Shown one piece after another: positions 7,001 through 15,139 of a stretch of DNA of 28,182 nt. Within the stretch, counting starts at the first letter, position 1. Every line of letters starts with the position of its first letter. The DNA comes from DAXETY01 sp051155755 (GTDB lineage: Bacteria; Desulfobacterota; Desulfobacteria; Desulfobacterales; SG8-13). Under the pieces are notes generated by a model, which did not search any database, was not told the origin of the DNA, and worked only from the letters and a program-made list of their open reading frames with translations. The stretch spans positions 1 through 28,182 of the forward strand of contig DAXETY010000112.1 of NCBI GenBank assembly GCA_051155755.1, in the 5' to 3' direction. A program made the translations under genes and the position numbers.

Positions 7001-10000
7001 CGTCTCACGGTGACCAACCGGGACAGCAGCGACGGCGTGCCGCATGCCCCGGCCTACGATGTCACCGTGACCGACGTGTTGGACGCCAGCGACCTGGCTG
7101 AGGTGGCCCTCTTCGGCAGTGACGGTCTGGACAACGACGGCGACGGTGTCGTCGACGAGGCCGACGAGGGGACCATCAGCGACAATACGGTCAAAAACGG
7201 CCTGCCGGCGGAACTGACCTTTTCTTATACACATAGCGCCCCACTGCTGCGCATCGATCCGGACCAGTCGGTCCGGCTTTACTACCGCGTCGACTATGAC
7301 GACGACGCCGCGCCTCTGCAAATTTTCACCAACGCCGCTTCAGCGACCTACGACAGCCTCGAAGGGCCATCCGGCAGCCAGACCGTGGTGCCGCAGCCCA
7401 ACAGCACCCCCGGCGGTGCGCGCTTCTACACCTCGGAGTCGGCCTCGGCCGTTGTGCAGATCATCCCGGTCGTTGCCCAGCCCAAGCGGATTGCGGCCCT
7501 GTCGAATACGCCCCTGGCCGTGGCGCCGGACATCCAGGGGGTTTCCATCGGCGAAGAAATCGAATACCGGCTCCACACCCTGCTGCCGGTGGCGCGCTTG
7601 CGCAATTTCGTGATCAAAGACACCTTGCCCGCCGGCCTGCGCTGCATCCATGCCCCGGCCGTCAACCTGGATGCGGCTCCCTATGACGCGGCCGGCTTCG
7701 AGCCGGGCGGCACGATCACCCCGACGTGCAGCGGCAATGTCGTTGAATGGGATTTCGGCGATCAGCGCCTCACCCGGGGCACGGCCGACGATCGCTTCGA
7801 TTTTGATATCGGTTTTATCGCCCGGGTGGAAAACACCGCCGATACCAACGAAAACGATACGATCGCCAACGGCAGCCCGGCCACCGAGGCGACGGTGTCT
7901 TATGTCGACGACGACGATGCCCTGGTGGTGCTCGAATTCGGCCGGGTCGACGTGGTGGTGGGCGAGCCGCGCATCGACCTGACCAAGGCCTTCGCCGTGG
8001 CGGCGGCCGATGCCGCCGACGTTCTGACCGTGACGGTCACCGCCGAGAACACGGGCACCGCGCCGGCTTACAACCTGCGGGTGCTGGATGATCTGAGCGG
8101 CCTCAACCTGACCTTCACCGGCACGGTCGGCGGTCCCGACACACCCGATATCGTCGACACGGCCGTCTTCGGGCCCAATCAGCCGATTTTCGGGTGGACG
8201 CCGCCGAACGGGATCGCCCCCGGCGATGCCATCGAGTTTACCTTCAATGTCCGCGTGGATAACGAGGTGCAGCCCCTGGAGGTCCTGGACAACACCCTCC
8301 AGGCCGATTGGACCTCGCTGCCCGGTCAGGACATCGCACTGAACCCCTCCGGGTTCATCGGCTCCGACGGCGCCCCGGACGGCATGCGCATCGGAGCGCT
8401 GCCCCATGCCGGCGATGCCGTCAACGATTACGAAACCGGTGCGGCCGCCCAGACGGAAGTCCCGGCCGTCACCCTGGTCAAGTCCGACCTCGATCCGGGG
8501 GTCGTCCCCACCATCGGTGCCCACAAACGTTTTCAGATCGAAATCCGCCTGCCCGAGGGTCTTACGCAAAATGTCGCCGCCACCGACAGCCTGGACAGCG
8601 GCACGGTGAGCTACCGGCTGGCCGACAGCGGCGGTTACGACATCACTTACACCTTCGAGGGCATCGAGCTTATCAACGATCAGCCGCCGACCGAATCGGC
8701 GCTAATCGACACGCCGGCAGACGGCGCCTCCGGCAGTATCGTCTGGGAGATCGGCAGGGTGCTGACCGATCGCGAAAACGATCCCAGCCAGAGTGCCGTC
8801 GCCCCTCTGATCCGCATCCAGTATTACGCAAGGGTCAACAACGATCTGGCCACCAACGACGGTGAAACGCTCCAAAATGCCGTCACGGTGAACTACACCC
8901 ACGGCGAAACCGGCGCCACGGAGACGCTGAGCGACAACACCGCCGCGGCCCCGGTGGTCGAACCCCTGCTGGCGGTGGTCAAGGAAGTGCGCAACGTGAC
9001 GTCCGGCAAATTGCCCGACGATCCGCCCAGCGGCGGTGATCTGCTTGAATACCGGGTCACCGTGCTCAACAGCGGCACGGCCACCGCCCACGATGTCAAC
9101 CTGGTCGATACCCTGCCGGGGCAACTTACGCTGTATTCCGGTTTTACGCCCACTGCCTTGATCAACGGCTCGACGGTGGCCGGTTTTGCGTCCACCCCCG
9201 GCGGTGCTCCCGACGGTCCGCTGGTCTGGGGACGAGACAACGGCGATGAAAGCCTGGATATTCCGGTGGCACAGTCTCTGGTTCTGACCTACCGGGTCGT
9301 GGTGCTGGAAGTCGGCGGCGACCTGAGCAACCGCGTATGGGTCGACTGGACGTCGCTGAACGGAGCCGACGATGGCGAACGCAACGGGCAGGGCTGTCCC
9401 AGCTGGACCGCGCCCAACGACTACTGCGTCGGCCCGGCGGTGGCCACCATCGCCACCGTGGACGACAATTCCATCACCAAGGATGTATTCGCCGATACAT
9501 TTGACAGCCCGCTGCCGAATACGTCGGTCGATGCCGTGGCCCGCGTCGGAGATATCATCACCTACCGCCTGGCGCTGAACCTGTCCGGAGGGTTGACGCG
9601 CAATCTGCGGGTGCAGGACGCATTGCCCGGCGGAATGGCGTTTGCCGATATCGTGAGCATCAACGGCGATGCAACTCCGGCTTACGCACCTCCCGCGAGC
9701 GGGCCGGGCTCCAATTTCGCCTATGCGCCCATTCCCGCCGCCAACGTGCCTGCAGTCGGGCAAACCGGTACGCTGACATGGATCATCGGCGACGTCATCA
9801 ACGATCCTTTCGGCGATCCAACCACCGATACGCTTGAAATTTTCTACCGTGCACGCATCCTGCCGGACAACGGTATTGCGCATGTCGCCACCACCAGTCT
9901 GTCCAATACCGCCGAAATGGATTACGAAACGGCCGCCGGTCCGGCGCCGACGCAAACCGACAGTGCAACGGTCACGCTTTTGCAGCCCTTGCTGGCGGTG

Positions 10001-13000
10001 GCCAAATCGGCCGTGGCCGCCGGCGGCGACACCGTCCTGGGCGCCGATGAGATTGTGACCTATACGGTCGAAATCGAAAACAGCGGCGGCGGTCCCGCCT
10101 ACGACACGGTGCTCACGGACATCCTCCCGGTGGGCATGCGCAACGGTGCGGCCACCATCACCATGGTCGCCGTGCGACTGCTCGCCGGCGGCGCGCTGCC
10201 GAACCTGGCTCCGGTTTACGATGCGGCCAGCGGACTGGCCACCTGGGATTTCGACACCGGCACGGCCGACACCTACACGATTCCCGCCGGCGATACCCTG
10301 CAAATCGTCTATCAGGTCCAGACCGACACCAGTCTCGGCGCCGGTCTGACGCTCGCCAATCAGGCCCAGGTGCAGCGCTACTACTCCTTTGACGACGATA
10401 ATGTCCCCACCCGGGACGACGTGGTGGGGGAACGTCAATCGTACGGCCCCGGCAATACCGCCAGTGTTGCATTTACGACCGACACCCCCGACGCCCTGGT
10501 CAAGGCAAACCCGGCGGTGTCGACCGCCGCCGTCGGCGAGCCCTTCACCTACACCATTACGGTGCCGGCCACGCTCTCCGAAACCGCCCTGCATGACGTG
10601 CGCATCCTGGATGACCTGGGCGCCTCGGCCGCCGATTTGACGTTTGTCGGCGTTGTCAGGATCTCCGGCGCGCTGCCATGGACCCCCGTCAATACCGGCA
10701 CCGCCAAGAACCTGGTCATCGAAGATACCGCCAACGGCATCGACATCCCGGCCAACACGCAAATCGAGATTGCGATCACGGTGGTGCTGGACGACACCGC
10801 AACCAATGTCAGCGGCCTGCAGTTCAACAACGCCGCCGGCTACACCTACGATCAGATTGACGATGATTCGGGTTCCCAACAAACCGGCGGGTCGGACACC
10901 ACCGGCAACATGACCGTCGTCGGTCCGGACACCCTGATTCTGGACAAGTCCGGACCGGCAACCATGCAGGTGGGAACCCCGGCCACCTTTACCCTTACGG
11001 TGGACAACACCAGTACCGGCACGATCTGGAACCCGACGATTCTCGATCGTCTGCCCGACGATCCCGCCGGGGGCATGTGCGGCGCCGGGCCAAGCAACGT
11101 TACCGCCCAGCTGGACGGTTCGGCGCTGGTGCCGGATACCGATTTTTCAGTGGAATTCCTCGGCGAGCCTGCCTGTGAATGGCGTTTTCAACTGCTGTCG
11201 CCGGCCGGGGGCATTCCAGCGGGCGAGCAACTGGTGGTCACCTACGAGGTCGCCCTCGATCCGTCCAGTCGGAACGGGATCGTGCTGACCAACGTCGCCG
11301 GCGCAGCCCGCTGGTACAGCGCCGATCCGGAAAGTACCGGCACCACCCCGCGCATTTACGAACGGGATGTGGACAACGGAACGCCGGGGACCGTCGATCA
11401 CCAGGATGATCACAGCATCACTACCGAGGCGCCGATCCTGTCCTTTTTGATGAGCGTGGAGAACCTGACCACCGGCCAGTATCCCGGCCGTGACGCCGCC
11501 CCCGGCGACACCCTGCGCTACACCATCCAGGTCGACAACAGCGGTCCGGTGGGATTGAGCGCTTTTTCCATAACCGAGGAGCTCGACCGCCTCAATGCGG
11601 CACCGGCATTCATCCCCGGCAGCCTGGTTCTGGTCAGCGCGCCGTCCGGGGCCGACACCTCGGGTACCGACGCATTCGGCGGCGTCCAGGGGACGGGACT
11701 TTTGGATGTCGGCAATCTGACCATCGACCCCCAGGGAGGTGTCGATGACGCCGTCACGGTGGTCTTCGACGCCGCCCTGGCACCGGTGATCACCAGCGGA
11801 ACCGTCGTGCTGGGTCAGGCCGAGCTGGCGCTGTCCAATCCGGAGTCGATTGACAGCGACGACCCCGACCTTCCCGGAGACGAAGATCCCACCGAAACGC
11901 GGATCGCCTCGGCACCGGTCTTCCAGGTGCAGAAAATCTCCACCGTTCTCTCCGGAGATCCGAATTTTCTGATGGCAGGGGAGACTTTGCGATACACCCT
12001 GACCATCCGCAACATCGGCGACGAGGATGCCGTGGATGTCCGTCTCCGGGACGACATTCCGGCCCACACCGCCTATGTGTCCAACAGCACCACCTTAAAC
12101 GGCCTCAGCGTGGCCGATCCCAGCCCCGGCGTCAGCCCGCTGATTACCGGCATTCTGGTCAATGCACCCGAAAACACAACCCCCGGTTACCTGCGTGCGG
12201 ATGCCACGCCGGGGGCGACCAATGCGGCCACGGTAACTTTTGATGTGGTGGTCGATCCCAGCGCTATGAACGGACTGGTGATCGAGAACCAGGGCTTTGT
12301 CGGCGGAAGCGGTGCGGGCAGCGGTTTGCAGCCCGAGCAGCCCTCCGACGATCCGACCACACCGATCCCTGATGACCCGACCCGCAACGTGGTGGGCAAC
12401 CAGCCGCTGTTGTACGCCCACAAGACCGTAACGATCGAGGAAGATTTCCTCACAACCGGCATCGTCGATCCGGGCGACGTGCTGCGTTACCGCATCGTGA
12501 TCTACAATTTCGGTGCCATCCCGGCTACGGGTGTGGTGCTCACCGACGCTGTGCCCACCAACACCGGCTACGTGGCCGATTCCCTGCGTTTGAACGGTTC
12601 CGCCGTCGGCGGTGGAGCTGCCTTTCCACTGGATGCCGGACTTGAGGTGCAGTCTTCCGACAATCCTGGAGACGGCATTATTTCGGCCGGCAGCAGTGCC
12701 GAGATCACCTTCACCGTTGTGGTGGACAACGTTGCCCCCGGCACGCTCATCACCAACCAGGGCAGCGTGACCTCGGGTGAACTTCCGCCGGAACCCACCG
12801 ATGCCGACGGGCTGCCGTCCAACGGCGACCAGCCCACCGTGGTCGTCGTGGGCGACGTTCAGCTGCTGTCGATCACCAAGGAAGTCCAGGTGGTGGGCGG
12901 CGGTGTCGCCGCCGCCGGCGGGCAGCTGGAGTACGTCATCCGGGTCACCAACATCGGCAGTCTGCCGTCCACCAACGTGTTGGTGACCGATGATCTGAAC

Positions 13001-15121
13001 CCGCTGGCAGGTCAGGTGGATTATGTGGCCGGATCGGGCACCTTGAACGGTGCCGCAGCCGGGGTGAGCTTCTCGGGCGGAGAGTTGCGCGCGGATTACG
13101 AGGCTGCATACGGACCGCTGCCGCCGGGAGCTGCCGCCGTGGTGCGTTTCCGCGTGCAAATCGACTCCGGTCTGGCCATCGGTACCTCCATCACCAACAC
13201 CGGCCAAGTCGTCTGGGACAGTCCGCTGTCGCCGCGCACGGCCGGCGTATCCCTGGATGTGGGCGGCACGCCGGGCAGCGGCGCGCTCAATGGCAGCGTC
13301 TGGCATGATGCCAACCTGGACCTTCTACTTGATGCCGGCGGTGAAACCGGCATGGAGGGCTGGACGGTCGAACTGTATCGCGGCGGCCTACCGGTGGCCA
13401 CGACATTGACCGACGCCGGCGGCGGCTATCGACTCGGCGGGTTGCTCCCCAACGAAGGCACCGCGGACCTTTATGAAATTCGCTTCTTTGCGCCGGGTGC
13501 CGGAGCCAATACGGCCTCACTGGGTACGGCCGATTCGCCCTTTACCAACGGTCCGCAGCAAATCAGCGCGATCACGGTGGCATCGGGCGGCAACCTGCAA
13601 AATCTGAATCTGCCGCTGTGGCCCAACGGCGCCGTGTACGATTCGGTAGCGCGGGTGCCGGTTGCCGGCGCGCGACTGGTGCTGCGAAATGCCGCCACCG
13701 GTGTGGCGGTGCCGGGATCGTGTTTCGATGATCCCAATCAACAGAATCAAATCACCACCGGCAACGGTTTTTACAAGTTCGATCTGAATTTCAGCGACGG
13801 AGCCTGCCCGGCCGGCGGGGCCTATCTCATCGATGTGACGTCGCCGGGCAACGGATACATGCCAGCCCCCTCGCAGATCATTCCACCGGCCAGCGATGCG
13901 TCCACGCCGCCTTTCTCCATTCCGGCCTGTCCCGGCAGCGCCGAAGATGCGGTTCCGGCCACCGCCGAATACTGCGAGGTGACCCCCTTTGCGACGATCC
14001 CGCCGGTTTCGGTGGCGCCCGATTCGCCCGACACCATCCACCACCTGCACTTGATACTCGACAACGGTCTGTTGCCCGGCACCAGCCAAGTGTTCAACAA
14101 CCCCATAGCACTGGATCCGGAACTGGGTGGGGCGGTGGCCATCACCAAAACCACCTCCATGCTCAACGTTACCCGCGGCTCCCTGGTGCCCTACACGATT
14201 ACCGTGTCCAACGTGTTCGGCGCGCCGCTGTACGACATTCGCATCGTCGATCGGTTCCCGGCCGGCTTCAAGTACATGGCCGATTCCGCCCGCCTGGACG
14301 GCAGCCCGCTGGAACCGAGCATCAACGGCTTGGAGCTGACCTGGGATGATCTCGATCTGCAGGTCAACCAGCAATACACCCTCCAGTTGCTGCTGGTGGT
14401 GGGTTCCGGTGTTTCCGAAGGCGAGTACGTCAACCGGGCCCAGGTAATCGACCCTGCCACCGGCAGTGCCCTTTCGGGAGAGGCAACCGCCACGGTGGAG
14501 GTGATCCCCGATCCGGACTTCGACTGCACCGACGTAATCGGCAAAGTGTTCGACGACCGGGATTTGGACGGCTGGCAGGATTCGGGTGAAGCCGGCCTGG
14601 CCGGTGTCCGGGTGGTAACCGTCCGCGGATTGATCGCCACCACCGACGAACACGGCCGGTTTCACATCACCTGCGCGGCCGTACCCGACGAAGATCGCGG
14701 CGGCAATTTGATCTTGAAGCTGGACGAGCGCAGCCTGCCGACCGGCTACCGTCTGACGACCGAAAACCCCCGCGTGCAACGCGCCACGCGCGGCAAGATG
14801 CTGCGGTTCAACTTCGGAGCGACCATCCATCGCGTCGTGCGCATGGATGTCGCCGACGGTGTGTTTGAAACCGATACCACCAAAGTGCGTCTTCAGTGGG
14901 CATCCCGCATCGATCAACTACTGGCCGAACTGAAAAAAGCCCCGTCTATTTTGCGATTGTCCTACCTGGCCGACGTCGAGCGGGAATCCCTAGTGCGTCG
15001 GCGACTGGATGCATTGCGAGAAACGATTTCCAGGCAATGGGAGCGGTCGGACGAGAACTACCGACTGACGATTGAAACCGAAATTTTCTGGCGCCGTGGT
15101 GCTCCGGTGGCCGGCCATTAA
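4004..15121 (+). CDS. Giant exported DUF11-repeat protein with SdrD/Cna-B-like modules
   Basis: The 3705-residue product starts with a signal peptide: n-region MPLKKSNSKGWFERM, a Leu-rich core, cleavage near HPVSA|AP. About 18 DUF11-like units follow, each a beta-sandwich with the pattern K...GD.(L/I).Y.(I/V).V.N.G...A..V...D.LP, spaced about 165 residues apart through most of the protein. Near the C-terminus are an SdrD_B-like unit (nt 13276-13500), a Cna-B-like unit (13620-13900), one more DUF11 unit (about 14140) and another SdrD_B-like unit with a DRDLDGWQDSGE loop (14521-14790). A Ca2+-type loop DNDGDGVVDEAD lies near nt 7130. The last 100 residues resemble a degenerate OmpA-like fold. 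No autotransporter barrel, LPXTG or membrane helix is seen. The ATG at 4004 was chosen because the longer frame (GTG, 3872) begins inside riboswitch helix P3 and adds a non-hydrophobic extension; the ribosome site is weak. Role inferred: fibrous adhesin or envelope-spanning structural protein. Confidence 0.88.
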   Translation: MPLKKSNSKGWFERMGAVFGALLLLLAAHPVSAAPCDVKNNPPPFIQQDLTDSYCELCGYGYITVIISNPYREVDMTDMSVRVDLRNPDLTYTDAPGVPNPITYRVNGGAAQSGFGPPDFEGGDSRILLFTEDQIPALDRLVRENGNDVSTIEIRFAVTRVADPEDLIDDDRRIQTRLVYSTEGDEGAVCLPDPKTVSTPLEELPLREPRPEVSKQGRNIDADQGSYSSEVFGNVNDDIIWRIRVYNGGTAGLQDLHFDDLMDSGNLKINYICPSEDAAEQIANNDGAGPGSMGCIDIRSLNNDIDDFDVDSPFGDPPADIVDARPGRNADIYLVGKIPESPNGSCSPIRANRVSNIEWGCEGAGSAGGITRTSTGYTPPPAEATLSTFSDNDGNQLRIQTDIIGANTSDPAGSKATVRVTIRNRTGGTVKGIRLRNILPPQYVVDPTYTPRINATGAYGFYEGLTDRIEWTNPVEDTFPPATNDPAKFLANTAPEFRLYSSTVHDDHPDQFDMLRHNDRLVINFRIVLIRPDSYDRVADLDVRTEAPDSDPAGTDPDNAISLTNELYVDFEDFCDPGVIKQPGDYPIVTTHASNPEDLDINISGSELVFILTGDPNQRLPLTVNLRNSGGHEADDYSAYITFGRTMEVVSVPSGCATTTNPPPHDEWRLPAPIPSDAVVYECTGPAIRPAQTVPFTFEVIKSSDPDDLAADDLTFRADVVGEITLSDGTPLWFPTPINPRSDEGIDDANNYSLDGIRARVVGFNLLKSQEGLCSENPPAGLPDLQVQIGEECSYEIETGGWFGFDTPGFLIIAVQNIAVTDQLPEGQGFISSTDPDIDSTDGILGITRAPAGLSPLDEGSIEWSFNRDPATERITTLDEWFKVDKIVTRLLNDPLDLSDPPNRHAASSVNTLVSTFQAVFQSEPANPEDDPVEVIYDLGPGTVGYPRVEVRRVNLTVTEPDITVVKEVCNESLYGAGTSCSNFVPLADDGDAYDSYIYRLTVTNRDSSDGVPHAPAYDVTVTDVLDASDLAEVALFGSDGLDNDGDGVVDEADEGTISDNTVKNGLPAELTFSYTHSAPLLRIDPDQSVRLYYRVDYDDDAAPLQIFTNAASATYDSLEGPSGSQTVVPQPNSTPGGARFYTSESASAVVQIIPVVAQPKRIAALSNTPLAVAPDIQGVSIGEEIEYRLHTLLPVARLRNFVIKDTLPAGLRCIHAPAVNLDAAPYDAAGFEPGGTITPTCSGNVVEWDFGDQRLTRGTADDRFDFDIGFIARVENTADTNENDTIANGSPATEATVSYVDDDDALVVLEFGRVDVVVGEPRIDLTKAFAVAAADAADVLTVTVTAENTGTAPAYNLRVLDDLSGLNLTFTGTVGGPDTPDIVDTAVFGPNQPIFGWTPPNGIAPGDAIEFTFNVRVDNEVQPLEVLDNTLQADWTSLPGQDIALNPSGFIGSDGAPDGMRIGALPHAGDAVNDYETGAAAQTEVPAVTLVKSDLDPGVVPTIGAHKRFQIEIRLPEGLTQNVAATDSLDSGTVSYRLADSGGYDITYTFEGIELINDQPPTESALIDTPADGASGSIVWEIGRVLTDRENDPSQSAVAPLIRIQYYARVNNDLATNDGETLQNAVTVNYTHGETGATETLSDNTAAAPVVEPLLAVVKEVRNVTSGKLPDDPPSGGDLLEYRVTVLNSGTATAHDVNLVDTLPGQLTLYSGFTPTALINGSTVAGFASTPGGAPDGPLVWGRDNGDESLDIPVAQSLVLTYRVVVLEVGGDLSNRVWVDWTSLNGADDGERNGQGCPSWTAPNDYCVGPAVATIATVDDNSITKDVFADTFDSPLPNTSVDAVARVGDIITYRLALNLSGGLTRNLRVQDALPGGMAFADIVSINGDATPAYAPPASGPGSNFAYAPIPAANVPAVGQTGTLTWIIGDVINDPFGDPTTDTLEIFYRARILPDNGIAHVATTSLSNTAEMDYETAAGPAPTQTDSATVTLLQPLLAVAKSAVAAGGDTVLGADEIVTYTVEIENSGGGPAYDTVLTDILPVGMRNGAATITMVAVRLLAGGALPNLAPVYDAASGLATWDFDTGTADTYTIPAGDTLQIVYQVQTDTSLGAGLTLANQAQVQRYYSFDDDNVPTRDDVVGERQSYGPGNTASVAFTTDTPDALVKANPAVSTAAVGEPFTYTITVPATLSETALHDVRILDDLGASAADLTFVGVVRISGALPWTPVNTGTAKNLVIEDTANGIDIPANTQIEIAITVVLDDTATNVSGLQFNNAAGYTYDQIDDDSGSQQTGGSDTTGNMTVVGPDTLILDKSGPATMQVGTPATFTLTVDNTSTGTIWNPTILDRLPDDPAGGMCGAGPSNVTAQLDGSALVPDTDFSVEFLGEPACEWRFQLLSPAGGIPAGEQLVVTYEVALDPSSRNGIVLTNVAGAARWYSADPESTGTTPRIYERDVDNGTPGTVDHQDDHSITTEAPILSFLMSVENLTTGQYPGRDAAPGDTLRYTIQVDNSGPVGLSAFSITEELDRLNAAPAFIPGSLVLVSAPSGADTSGTDAFGGVQGTGLLDVGNLTIDPQGGVDDAVTVVFDAALAPVITSGTVVLGQAELALSNPESIDSDDPDLPGDEDPTETRIASAPVFQVQKISTVLSGDPNFLMAGETLRYTLTIRNIGDEDAVDVRLRDDIPAHTAYVSNSTTLNGLSVADPSPGVSPLITGILVNAPENTTPGYLRADATPGATNAATVTFDVVVDPSAMNGLVIENQGFVGGSGAGSGLQPEQPSDDPTTPIPDDPTRNVVGNQPLLYAHKTVTIEEDFLTTGIVDPGDVLRYRIVIYNFGAIPATGVVLTDAVPTNTGYVADSLRLNGSAVGGGAAFPLDAGLEVQSSDNPGDGIISAGSSAEITFTVVVDNVAPGTLITNQGSVTSGELPPEPTDADGLPSNGDQPTVVVVGDVQLLSITKEVQVVGGGVAAAGGQLEYVIRVTNIGSLPSTNVLVTDDLNPLAGQVDYVAGSGTLNGAAAGVSFSGGELRADYEAAYGPLPPGAAAVVRFRVQIDSGLAIGTSITNTGQVVWDSPLSPRTAGVSLDVGGTPGSGALNGSVWHDANLDLLLDAGGETGMEGWTVELYRGGLPVATTLTDAGGGYRLGGLLPNEGTADLYEIRFFAPGAGANTASLGTADSPFTNGPQQISAITVASGGNLQNLNLPLWPNGAVYDSVARVPVAGARLVLRNAATGVAVPGSCFDDPNQQNQITTGNGFYKFDLNFSDGACPAGGAYLIDVTSPGNGYMPAPSQIIPPASDASTPPFSIPACPGSAEDAVPATAEYCEVTPFATIPPVSVAPDSPDTIHHLHLILDNGLLPGTSQVFNNPIALDPELGGAVAITKTTSMLNVTRGSLVPYTITVSNVFGAPLYDIRIVDRFPAGFKYMADSARLDGSPLEPSINGLELTWDDLDLQVNQQYTLQLLLVVGSGVSEGEYVNRAQVIDPATGSALSGEATATVEVIPDPDFDCTDVIGKVFDDRDLDGWQDSGEAGLAGVRVVTVRGLIATTDEHGRFHITCAAVPDEDRGGNLILKLDERSLPTGYRLTTENPRVQRATRGKMLRFNFGATIHRVVRMDVADGVFETDTTKVRLQWASRIDQLLAELKKAPSILRLSYLADVERESLVRRRLDALRETISRQWERSDENYRLTIETEIFWRRGAPVAGH
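4636..14400 (+). repeat. Array of about 18 DUF11-like protein repeats
   Basis: Repeat starts read from the recurrent K...GD...Y...N.G...D.LP pattern are near nt 4636, 5155, 5803, 6291, 6889, 7486, 7972, 8473, 8970, 9470, 9990, 10490, 10933, 11435, 11918, 12407, 12866 and 14140. From 7486 on, the step is close to 490 bp (about 165 residues). Copies have diverged: the pattern repeats but not the DNA, so recent duplication is unlikely. Boundaries are approximate. Confidence 0.75.
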
Positions 15122-15139
15122 TTGCGGACGTTTGGATTG

